Of a stretch of DNA of 64,000 nt, positions 44,791-56,000 are shown piece by piece. The number at the start of each line of letters is the position of its first letter. The stretch's first letter is position 1. The position numbers and the translations under genes are program-made. The notes under the pieces were generated by a model, which was not told the DNA's origin, made no database searches, and worked only from the letters and a program-made list of their open reading frames with translations. Origin of the DNA: Collybiopsis luxurians FD-317 M1 (Eukaryota; Basidiomycota; Agaricomycetes; Agaricales; Omphalotaceae); contig KN834794.1 of assembly GCA_000827265.1 (NCBI GenBank), forward strand, positions 194,019 through 258,018, read 5' to 3'.

Positions 44791-47700
44791 ATGTCTGTGC
44801 TTAACAATTCCCAAAATTTTCAAATTCATAATTCCACCATTAACAACGTTCTTGGTGATCTATACACAACTGTAAACAATCCTATTTCAACTAGTGAGGC
44901 AACTTTCATTCATTGGCAAAGTAATTTTAAGTTGCTTAGAAATATGTTTGTCCCAGATGAAAGTGAGCAGAAACTTCGAGAGAAGTTGAGCCCCGATTTC
45001 ACAGCCTATATTGACCGTGACAAAATCTGCTTGGAAGAAACCAGGGTTGAAATCATTAACAAAATATTCCAGTGGATAACCAGCACTGAGACAAATGTTC
45101 CGAGAACATTTTGCCTCTATGGTGCTGCGGGAACAGGAAAGTCTGCCATTGCCCATACCATTGGAAAGCAGTGTGAAGATCAAGGTTGCCTTGGAGCATT
45201 CTTCCGTTTTGACAGAACATTTTCCAGAGAGCGGACTCCCAGCAAGGCTTTGCGGAGTATTGCATATAATATGGCTATAAATTTACCAGAGTTCAGAAAT
45301 GGCTTGATTGAAGTATTGGACCAAAATCCCTATGTAGCAGGTAGCACTAGTCTTCCAGAGCAGTGGGAAAATTTGATATTGAAACCTGCTCACTTGGTGC
45401 ATAAATCTAGGCCAATAGTGATTGTAGTAGACGCCCTGGATGAGTGTGGTCTGCAGACAGATGGGTGCCCTAGAATGATGTTCCTTTCAGTCTTGATGAA
45501 AGGAGCACATGAGCTTCCATCTAACTTTCGAGTTCTGGTATCATCCCGACTTGAACATGATATTTCAAGAGCTCTTACAGACTATGCTACCACATTTCAA
45601 ATTCAGGACATAAGTAAGCTGGGTGATACCAAAAATGACATATATAAATATGTAGTCCATAGAATGCGAAGCTCTGTTCCGCATAATTTTTCCCATGACC
45701 AGTGTCAAATTTTGGCGGAAAGAGCTGAGGGACATTTTCAATGGGCATTCACTGTTTGTGAGGCTCTTGATCGAGAAGTCAAAGCTGGCATTAAAGTGAG
45801 GCAACGCTTTGAAAAATTCATGGCACTGCATGAGAATTCCAATAATAGTTCTCATCTTCTGGATCAGCTGTACAAATCTATCCTTGAAGAAGTTTTGGAT
45901 CCTAATGATAATGATGCAATGAATGAATATAGAAAAGTAATTGCTCAAATTTTGGCAGCATTTGAACCTGTTTCTAAGTCAACTTTGCAAAGACTCCAAA
46001 TAGCATATGGTCAGTATCTTGGAGAAGCTGATAATGAGCAAGGAGTAGATGCAGTCATTCCATGGCTTGGGTCACTTTTCACTGGTGTGAATGAGTTGAA
46101 TGTTCCAATACAACCTATTCATACATCAGTCTATGATTTTTTGCTGGATGAAACTAGGAGTCAACATTTTGCTGTCCCAATAGTAGAAGGGCACAGGATT
46201 ATGGGAATAGGAAGTGTCAAACTTATGACAGAACAACTGCATTTCAATATGTGCAACTTGCCAAGCTCCTATTTACGAAACTCTGAAATTGAAAATTTAG
46301 ATAATTTGATAAGTACTGGAATATTGCCAGAGATGTCATAAGCTTGTTGTTTCTGGGGTTTACATTTGATACACATTTCATGTGATGAGGAAATATCGGG
46401 CCTGATGAAAAGATTCCTATTCAGCTGTTCAATGTTTTGGATGGAAGTTTTGAGTATTCTAAATCAAACTGACAGAATATCCCAGTGTATAGATAAGATG
46501 ATGCAATGGATTGAAGGTGGAAAGGTGAGCAGAAGTGTGTTTTCAATATGGTAAACATTACCCAAATGAATTTTAATTTGTATAGAGTCCCCGAGAGTGT
46601 CTGACTATCCAAAAGATGGGGAGAGACATAAAGCAATGTGTATATCACTTTGGAAAAATCATGGTGGAATGTACACCACACTTGTATGTGTCTGTACTTC
46701 CTTTTCTGCCTGCAGAATCCTTGCTGCTAAAAGTCAGCCAGCAACAATTCAGTAATGTAGCTAGGGTTTGTAAAGGGAAAAAGGTGGACTGGCCAGCTAT
46801 ACAAGCAGAACTGGTGGGGCATGAAAAGTGTATTACTTCAGTGGCATTTTCTCCAGATGGAAGGAAGATAGTGTCAGGATCATTAGACTGCACAATAAGA
46901 ATTTGGGATGCAGAGACTGGAAATGCAATAGGGAAGCCTCTAACCAAACACTGTAATGGAATTCAGTCAGTAGCCTTCTCTCCAGATGGAAGGAGAGTTG
47001 TATCAGGATCATTAGACTTCACTATAATATTGTGGGATGCAGTGACTGGAAATATTATAGGAAACCCTCTCAAGGGGCACAATAACCAGGTTGAGTCAGT
47101 AACCTTCTCTCCAGATGGAAGAAGAATTGTTTCAGGATCATATGACTGCACAGTGAGGATATGGGATGCAGAAACTGGAAATGCTATTAGAGAGCCTCTA
47201 CAAGGACACAAAAACTGGGTCAAGTCAGTAGCATTCTCTCCAAATGGAAGGAGGATTGTGTCTGGGTCATCAGACTGCACAGTGAGAATATGGAATGCGG
47301 AAACTGGAAATGCTATAGGAAAGCCTCTAAAGGGACATAATGGTTGTGTTTGGTCAGTAGCCTTTTCTCCAGATGGAAATAGAATTGTGTCTGGATCACA
47401 TGACTGCACAGTGAGGATATGGAATGCAGAGACAGGAAAGGCTATTGGAAAACCTTTACAAGGACATGATGACTGGGTTAGGTCAGTAGCCTTTTCTCCA
47501 AATGGCAAGAGAATTGCATCAGGATCACATGATTGCACAATAAGGATATGGGATTCCAAGACCAGAAATGCTATAGGAGAGCCTCTAGAAGGACACAGTA
47601 ACTGGGTTTTGTCAGTAGCCTTCTCTCCAGATGGAAGGAGGATTGTGTCAGGATCAGAAGACAACACAGTTAGGATATGGGAAGCAGAGACCAGTAATGT

Positions 47701-49399
47701 TATGAGAAAGCATCCTAAGGGACACCATGACTGGGTTTGGTCAGTAGCATTCTCTCCAGATGGAAAGAAGATTGTGTCTGGATCAGAGGACAATACAGTC
47801 AGAATATGGGATGCAGAAATTGGAAATGCTATTGGAAAACCTCTGAAAGGGCATAACAGCAGGGTTCGGTCAGTAGCTTTCTCTCCAGATGGAAGGAAAA
47901 TTGTGTCAGGGTCAGTTGACTGCACAGTAAGGATGTGGGATGCCAAAACTGGAAATGCTTTAGGAATACCTCTCAAGCACAACCACTGGGTTCAGTCAGT
48001 AGCCTTTTCTCCTGATGGAAGAAGAATTGTTTCAGGGTCAGATGACTGCACAGCAAGGATATGGGATGGAGAGACTGGTAGTGTTATAAGAAAGCCTCTA
48101 GAGGGACACAATGACTCAGTTCTGTCAGTAGCCTTTTCTCCAGATGGGAGCAAGATTGTGTCAGGATCATCAGACCATACATTGAGAATATGGAATACAG
48201 AGACTGGAAACTCTATTGGCAAACCACTAACTGGACATAAAGACAAAGTCTGGTCAGTAGCCTTCTCTCCAAATGGAAGGAGGATTGTGTCTGGATCATT
48301 TGACTGCACAGTAAGGATATGGGATGCAGAGACTGGTCAATCTTTAGGAGAGCCTCTAAGTAAACACAACAACCTTGTTCTATCAGTAGCTTTCTCCCCA
48401 GATGGAAGAAAGATTGCATCAGGATCAGTTGATAAGACAGTAAGGATATGGGATGTAGAGACTGGAAGTTCTATAGGACTGCCCCTTAATGGACACAGTG
48501 ACTGGGTTCAGTCAGTAGCCTTCTCACTAGATGGAAGGAGGATTGTGTCGGGATCATCAGATTGTACAGTGAGAATATGGGATGCCAATGCTGAAAATGC
48601 TGAGGGAAAGCTCTTAACTAGATATACAGACTCTGAAGTTCTATCAATGACCCTGTCTTCCAGTGAAAAGATTGGGTCTGGACAAAATGTCACTGCAATA
48701 CTATCAGATGCAGGGACTCAAAGAACCATTGCAAAACCCCAGCAACAGATATTCTCTCAGCCCCAAATTGCAGCACCTATTTCCCATGATGGTAAATTAC
48801 ATAATGGAAATTCTAACCAGAGTACCCAATCCATCCTGAATGAACACTCGGAGTCTAATCTTGCCTATTCTCTATCATTCTGTCCTCATTCTAATCATGC
48901 TCACTTTCACTCTTTCCAACCTTTCCGAGATGTTTCTCTTCAAAACAATGGCTGGATTAGTGGTTCTGATGGATCTCTCCTCCTCTGGATACCCCCTGAG
49001 TACCGAATGACACTCCCTCTTCCTCCTCTGCAGCTGGTAATCTCTGTCACTGACCGTACTTCATTGGACATGAGTCAATTCACCCATGGTCCCCATTGGG
49101 CTAGGTGTTTCACAGGCTCTGATTCTTTCATTGACTGTCCAGCCCTGGATATCAATCATGGAGATAATGCATCCATGCAACCATCCCCACTATCACCATG
49201 GCTTAGGCAAGTAAGGGACCAATTTACTAAAGTCAAGACTGTTCTCTTTAAGGTGAGTTATGCACTTTATACTTCTCCATCCATATTATGGCTGACAGCT
49301 TCTTCTATACTAAATGTAATTATTCAAGCATACATCCAGGACTACCAAGGATATCCCGGCTCTTCTTGCACCAGAGAAAAGTTGAATTTGAATTTTTAA
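44791..49399 (+). pseudogene. NACHT-WD40 NLR-type receptor interrupted by one in-frame TAA
   Basis: Sister of the NLR at 9.4-13.6 kb. Exon 1 (44791-46524) encodes MSVLNNSQNFQIHNSTIN with NVLGDLYTTV, then REKLSPDFTAYIDRDKIC, Walker A GAAGTGKSAI, Walker B VIVVDALDECG, VLVSSR and HTSVYDFLLD. At 46339-46341 a TAA stands where the sister has TAT (EYACCYW versus MS-stop-ACCFW). The same frame then continues open to the gtgagc donor. Exon 2 (from 46586) keeps phase and encodes 14 strong WD40 repeats plus a degenerate fifteenth, then the cap NNGWISGSDGSLLLWIPPEY and FTHGPHWARCF, ending at 49399 or in a small further exon. As written, translation stops after residue 516, giving a NACHT-only protein; WD40 could be made only by readthrough or internal initiation (ATG 46616). 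Confidence 0.8.
46815..48620 (+). repeat. WD40 coding repeat array, 14 units of about 129 bp
   Basis: Units follow SVAFSPDGRRIVSGSxDCTVRIWDAETGNAIGKPLxGH with very little variation. Most differences fall between the beta-strands (for example NNQ, KNW, NGC, DDW after the GH/KH). This homogeneity also produces a long meaningless antisense frame (46963-47982). Confidence 0.9.
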
Positions 49400-49667
49400 C
49401 ATGTTCCTACTATTTCAATTTTTTTTTTTGTACTTTTCAGAAATTTTCTGCTCACAATGGCCGATAGAGTATCATTGTAGGGCCTACACTTCCATGATTC
49501 ATATACCATTACAGTATGCTACATACACACTCCTCCAAACATATAAATACCTTCACATGATTACTCACTCCTTAGTTTTCTTCCTTCACATGTAGTCTTT
49601 CTCAATATAGACCTTGCAATCTGTCTTTGGATACCCTCTTGAAGCACTCAAGCAATGAAATTCACCA

Positions 49668-49722
49668 AAATATGTGAAAGTGGGCCATTGCACTGTGCGC
49701 ATGGCAGACATGAGTTTGGAAG
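49668..49722. repeat. Short dispersed repeat shared with 24935-24985
   Basis: gtgggccattgcac and gcgcatggcagaca match the copy at 24.9 kb with a few substitutions; boundaries unknown. Confidence 0.4.
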
Positions 49723-50069
49723 AATGAAAATTGTGCAGAGTGCCCATGGATACAAGTACAAAGTAAAGATCCAAAGATAGATGTTGACTGACAGGAATGA
49801 GATTTTTTTTGATGAAATCGAAGAATTGAGAAATAAGCATTATCGACCATCTAGGAACAATTTGGTTACTAAAATGGGACTGATACAGCATAAACACCCA
49901 TGAAAAACTGATGATAAGGACAAGTTTTCTCCATTTTGTTCTGGACTGGTAATGATAATGGTATCATTTCTGGTCAATATCTCCTCAACTTTTCTTTGTT
50001 AAATTTGGCAGGTTCGTATCACAGACTTCCTGCAAGAATCTCTGACAGTACATTACATTACTATTCGGC

Positions 50070-51030
50070 CTGGCAGAGCTGTCAAGCCGGGTAAGCTAGG
50101 TCCCAGCCCCATACAGGCTCAAGGAGGGATCAGGGTCCGGCTCAGAATTTGGTAAGCCGGCAGCCGGGACCTTGGGCTGGGGCTTGCCAGTGTGTCAAAA
50201 CACCAACAAAAACAACTTGTATTATCTGAAACTTGTCTGAAGATGATGGAATACTGATCATACATTTTATGACTCAATTCATTTACACTGTGCCCTCTTT
50301 TTCTACCTAATCTGTGAATCCAGGGAGCCAGAGCAGAGCATTGACTCTGACATAAGTAATTGATTGTATTTTCACTTTAATAATCAAGCTTCCATGCCCA
50401 TAAGTTTTGTATCTATGCAAGAAAACTTACTGACCGCAATAGTTATTGAATAGTAAGATACGCTAATTGCAGATTCGGACCATGTCATGTGCCATTAATT
50501 TTGGCAGGGAGATCTTGTACTACAAATGTCACTTGAACAAGGAAAAATTCCTGAGGTTTGCCACAGTAAGGTTAAAGTATATGTAAATAGAGATCCGCAG
50601 ACACCAATAACATGGATACCCATGAAAAACTGAGATATCCTATGGCAAAATGAAATTTTCAGACAAAATATTTAAATCGACAAAGGATCTCCCATTTTTT
50701 CAATAAATATCATGTTCGGTGTGTCCATGGAGACATATTTAAATCTATTATAACCTTGCTGTGGCAAATCTCAAGTATTGTTCCTTGCTCAAGTGAGATT
50801 CACTGTCATGCAAGAATTCCCCGCCAAAGAATGACGGCACATGATAGGGTATGCTTTTGCAATTAGCGTATCTTAGGTATAATTTAAAATTTTTCATTCA
50901 ATTCACTGACACTGTATAAAACTATATGTTCGGCTGAGACCAGGACTTGAGCTGGGTCCGTCTGTGGGGACGGCTGAGAATTTTGGAGGCTTTTGAGCCG
51001 GGCCCAGCTGGCACATTACTAATTCTGTCA
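50070..51030. mobile_element. Candidate degenerate hAT-like element containing a nested MITE
   Basis: Both ends are unusually GC-rich with agccggg/cccggct words (50085-50190 and 50930-51015), like the subterminal zones of the 34.2-kb element. The 9-mer acattacta occurs at both flanks (near 50063 and 51013). Clear matching inverted ends could not be aligned, so the type and borders are tentative. Confidence 0.35.
50456..50873. mobile_element. Palindromic MITE with TA target (Tc1/mariner type)
   Basis: The 16-bp perfect ends agatacgctaattgca / tgcaattagcgtatct are flanked by TA on each side (50454-50455 and 50874-50875). The inverted similarity continues inward for about 150 bp per arm (for example acttgaacaaggaa against acttgagcaaggaa, and tttgccaca with aaggtta), leaving a central loop. 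No coding capacity. It is probably mobilised by a Tc1/mariner-type transposase from elsewhere. Confidence 0.75.
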
Positions 51031-51308
51031 CCATTGTCCTTCATCTAATCTTTTCATCTAACCATCTGATCGTATCATGTTCAGTTGATCAAAGATTTGC
51101 CTTATGTAGAAGTATACAGTTGCTGACTGATGGAAAATATAGTTGCTGATGGATGAATCACATGGCTGCTGACTGATGATTTACCGAGGTTAGAATACAA
51201 TTCAACATGTATATAAGTAGCGGAGAGCCTGTAGCAAAAGTCCCCGACTTAAGAACATTGTTTCATATTGCTTTCGGACTTATTGCTCTCACACTCAGTT
51301 TCTGTTAT

Positions 51309-51334
51309 CCTTGGACCTTGGACCTTGGACCTTG
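51309..51334 (+). repeat. 7-bp tandem repeat (ccttgga)
   Basis: About 3.7 copies of ccttgga directly before the hairpin at 51335. Confidence 0.9.
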
Positions 51335-51400
51335 AAGTTAGGTGCATCAAGAATTGCGATAACTATTTATACTTATCACAATTCTTGACTCACCTAAGTT
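51335..51400. repeat. Hairpin, 28-bp arms
   Basis: Arm aagttaggtgcatcaagaattg then cgataa pairs with the inverted ttatcacaattcttgactcacctaagtt with four mismatches and a 10-base loop. It may be a small palindromic element or a stable RNA hairpin. Confidence 0.6.
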
Positions 51401-53065
51401 CATGTTGCAAGTTGGTTGCAAGTTTTGGGAATAAGTGTGTTAGGATTTGTGATAGTTCATAAGACTGATCTCGGCGGCAGAACAATTTCTGTTTGATAGA
51501 ATGGAGTAAAAAATGAGATGAAGATTATCAGGGACCACATAAAATCTCAGACTTGTATGTATCATTCTTCTTGGTGGACTCATTCCTCTTTCTTGCGTGT
51601 CGGCAAAGACATTCAATATAGGGGCGGCAGTTGGGATTTTGTGCAAGAATAAACAGATGATTTTGGGTACGGTACTGGCTGTACATACAACTCTACATGT
51701 ATATACGAGGTACCTTTGACAGGTAATTAGCACTGAGTATGATGTTTCCACGGCTTAGGCTTTAGCCACATTAGGAGTCAGGACAAGTGTAGGGATATGG
51801 TGATCTCAATGCATATGTGTAGGCTTGATTATGATAATTTCAATCGTGCCAAGTCAAGCACGCTGTTCCTTCTTACGGGCTATAACTCGGAGTCCTGTTC
51901 AACTAATACTTCCTGTTTGCTGTGAGTAAACAGCATCTTCGTCAATGTTATATGGTATCATGTTGATTTTTGGTTATTTACGTTGTTCCTTCGCATCCGT
52001 CTTTATTAGAAGCGAGACAAGTCATACGTGCACGTAGTCTGTCACGAGAATGATATACTGGACAGATATGGATACTGACCTCTGAAGTCTGCCACTGTGT
52101 CCTCTAAAATTCAGAAAATGTCCTCGGAAGACTCGAGAGGCTTCTTTCCTGCTTAAAATAAATGGATACCGGATACTGTGATCAAGTGGGTAGGGGTGAT
52201 AAGACGTTTAGAAATGCCGTTGAATCGTTTTCACCGATATTGATTCTTCGAATGCATCGTGGTGCTGCTGCTGCAAGATAAGACTGAATTAAGTTGATAA
52301 GTAGTCTATGCATTCATCGGGTCTAGCTAGCTCCGCATGTTTGTTTTCTCCGTTAACGTTAATGTTTCCGGTCTCATTTCCGATATATCATCAGATACGT
52401 ATGTTGTACTTGTTTTAACTAGCGCGGTAGGACTGGGTTATTGATCTGACAACGATCAGTCAAATGACACAAGTCTGGAGGGCGATTCATGATTATGGGT
52501 AAATTCAAAACCCGTAAGCTTATGTCAAGTACTTATTTGCGTCCGGCCACGCCGTTTTGGTGTTTTTACGGCTGGTGGAGTCGTGTGTTGTTAGAAAGCC
52601 AATCAAGCTGCGTGTAATTTGCGTTGTAGACCTTGAGGTCACTATGAAGCCACTGGAGGACCTTACGGGCGGTTTTTAACTAAAAGAGGGAAGGAAGCCA
52701 CACTGTGGCGCTGCTGGGGGGTATCTATTTTTGGGAACGGGTGGGACGGGATATATGTCATCATTGATGACACCATCGAGTCACACTTGGCGCGCCTCTT
52801 TTTTTCTTCTTTTGAATTCACGATCATTTGTTTCTTCTACATCGTACCATCATAGTCAAAACTCCGAGATCTTTCATAACCTTCTCCATCAAACTTCCGA
52901 GCTCGTCGTCGTCGGCGACGAGGACGACGATACAAAACACAAAGGCCGCTGAAAGGGCTTGTGCACGATACTCATACGACTGACGTCCCCAATCAAGTGG
53001 GAACGTTGAACGTGATTTACGATTGTTATTGTCCGGGATATAGTTGATACAGTTGAAGGTTAGTT
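51401..53065. other. Intergenic region upstream of the PH-domain gene
   Basis: Contains no frame with a recognisable motif (the minus frame 51440-51751 is a chance frame). The 52.7-53.0 kb part, with pyrimidine-rich runs, is the likely promoter/5' leader of the next gene. Confidence 0.45.
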
Positions 53066-56000
53066 ATGGAGGTCCAGGAGCCTTACCCGCCTCGAGCGCA
53101 ATCTGCTATGCAGATTCGGGGGTCTAGTTTTTCGGTAAGCTGTATCTTCTTTATTCTATCGTACAGCTGAATGTTGTTGACGGTGATGTACAGACGAAAG
53201 CCAGCAAATTTATTAATAAAATCAAAGTTTCGAGTTGGAAATTACGAGGTGGTAACTCTAACTCTAATAGCCATAATCGAATGGAGGATAGGACACATAG
53301 GACGATGGGAAAAAGTCCTTACTTGACTCTGGATATGGATGTGGATATGGAAATGGGTATGGATACCCCTACGTCGGCGAGGGAAACTAGGTCGATGGAT
53401 GTACCGCGACATGCGACTCAGAAACCTTACATGTCTCAGCCGATGCTTGCGAGTTGGCTGACGGAGCGGGATCGGAATGGACGGGGGGACGATGGGAGTG
53501 GGAGTGGGAGTACAGGTAGCTCGGTCACGCAGAGTTTGCGTCAGAGTTCGCCTGCAAAGGTGATGGATATTCGCTCGGGCGGCGCCGTGGGGGTAGATGG
53601 GCAGAAGAAGACGCAGAATCAGCATGTTCCAGTGGAGAGATTACAGGTTCAGACGGCGACGGCGAAGAAGAAGAACGATAGGCCTACAACGGCTGGTTCG
53701 ACGGTTTCAACTGTTTCTACATCTTCTACTGTTACAGTTACACCCCAGAGTGTAATTTTACAAAAGGATAAACTACCCCCAGTACCCAGTTCACCGTCCT
53801 TACTGAATCCGAACTCGAACCCACGCTATACCGCTACGCCGTCTCATGGTCATAATGCGTCCCATTCTATTCTCACGACGACTGCGACTACGTCTACCGT
53901 TACGCCTGCTTCTCCATCTCCAGTGGCACGTTCGTCTTCGCCTACTTCTACCTCTTCGACTATGACCATGGTACACCCTTCCTCCTCTTCCTCCGAGTTT
54001 TCGGCATCATCAGCATCAAAATTAAACCCTTCATTACAATCTACCCGCCATTACCTTTCTACGTCCACTACGACGACGACGACGACGACGACAACGACGA
54101 CCGCAAATATATTACCCTCTCCTTCTTCATCACCGACGACGTCATCTCCCGCGCCTTCACACATAAACGTACGCACACCGATACCCTCACCAACATCAAT
54201 ACCCATACCCATCCCCACCTCATCCTCAGCACCAGTATTATCACTAGCGCCAAAATCATCCTCATCCCCACTCTTATCATCCTCGCCGACATCGTCCCCA
54301 CCGACATCGTCCTCGACTTCATCCCCAATCCCATCATCTCGCCGTCCCCGTCTAACCACTCCTCTTCCGGGGAACGGAAATAGGTTTAGCTTGATCGCTT
54401 CTGATAACGAGAGTACGGTCGTTGCTAGGTTGAGTCCGTCGATTATTATTAGGCAGCCTGCGTATCCGATTTTGAGGTTGCCTCCTACGACGACGATGGG
54501 GACTGGCATTGGGGGTGGAGCTGGTGCTGTGGATGTGGATGTGAATGCGAGTAGGAGAAGGAAGAGGAGGTCTTCGACTGTTTCGGGTACGATTCCGAGT
54601 CTGGGTGTGGGTTTGGGTTCAAGTGTGAGTCCGAGTTCGAGTTCGAGTCCGATTTCGGGGACTCGTGCTGGTGCTGGTGCTAGTGCTGGTGCTGGTGCTG
54701 GTTCTAGTGCTGCGGGGGGAATAGGGATGGGTATGAGGAGGTTTAGTTCTACTTTTGGTATGCCTGGTGGTGTAGGGCTGGTCGGGAGCGGGAATGCGAA
54801 CGGGATTGGGAACGGAACTCGGCCCTCGACTTCACCCTCCACGTCAAACTCTGCTTCCACGTCGACGTCGACTTCGACCCGAGCGCGGAATCGGGATCGG
54901 GATCGTAGGAAGTTGAGGGCGATGCCTGCGTTGCCTATGGATGGGGGTGGGGAGCCGGATGGGGATGGGGCGGGGGAGTCTGATGGGGAGAGTAGTGAGG
55001 ATAGTGGGAGTGGGAGTGGGAGTGATGGGGAGGGGGAGGGGACAGAGCTTGAGGGACGGGAGGGGGAGGAAGACGATGGGGAGGAGGGGGAGGAGGGGAC
55101 GGGTACGGAAGGAGAGGGAGATGGGGGTGTGATACCGCTTCCGCCGCCACCGCTTACTTCTATCTCTTCCTATGTTTCTGGTTCTATATCTGCGTCGCCT
55201 CAAACCCAGATACGGACGCCGGCATTTACCCAGACTCAGAGGCAGACTCAGACGCCGACTCTGTCTCTGGGACAGGCTGGACCTGGATTGGGATTACCGA
55301 GTGTCGATGTGTCGAGGATTGATTTGTCGTTTTTGAATGTTGATCCGAATCCTAGTCCGAATCCGAATGCGAGGTCTGGGTCGCCTTTGGGTGTGAGTGT
55401 TGGGAAAGGGAAGGGGAGGGAAAGGGAGAGGGATAGTGAGAAGACACCTACTGCTACTGTGGGTCCTTCCGCTGCTGCTGCTGCTTCTGCGTATGGGGGG
55501 CGGACGCCGAGGAGCGGTGGTGGTGGTGGTGGTGGTTATGGTGGGAGGAGTACAAGTGATTACTTTTCTGGGAGGCATTATGGTTCAGCGGCTGTGCCGG
55601 CAGTTGGTGGATCTGGGTATGGAGGTCACTCGACGCCTTCGTCTATGTCATCGGGGTCGTCGGTGTATAAGACGCCTATGGGTACGCCGCACTTGCACCC
55701 GCTTCCTCCGCCGGATCCTACGACTGGTTTGAGTGATGCGTCGACGTCAGTGTTGAAGAACGGGAAACCGAAGGCTACTACTGCTGGCGGCGGGATTCTC
55801 CCTCCACCGCGAATCGAGCTGCTTACTCCTCGTACACCGCCGATTCCGATTCCTGGGAGACCGGGGATGTATAAGCATGCATCGAGGAGTATGGTTGATT
55901 TTTCGAGTGGGTTGGCTGGGTTGGGTGTTGATGAGGTTGATGAGGAGATGGAGATTGAGATGGCGATGGGGAGGGATAAGGAGGTCAGTGTTTTTGTGTT

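Noticed and set aside
44871..44955. Possible intron (gtaaac ... cccag) in the N-terminal part of the second NACHT-WD40 gene
   Set aside because: Removing it would shift the frame out of the conserved REKLSPDF linker, whereas reading through keeps one frame.
46963..47982. Minus-strand 339-codon open frame across the WD40 array
   Set aside because: It is the mirror of the homogeneous WD40 units: periodic, motif-free and without splice or promoter context. The real gene is on the plus strand.
54051..54860. Minus-strand 269-codon open frame in the PH-domain gene
   Set aside because: Antisense of Ser/Thr/Pro/Gly low-complexity coding sequence; no motif. Other minus frames at 55.2-57.7 kb are the same.
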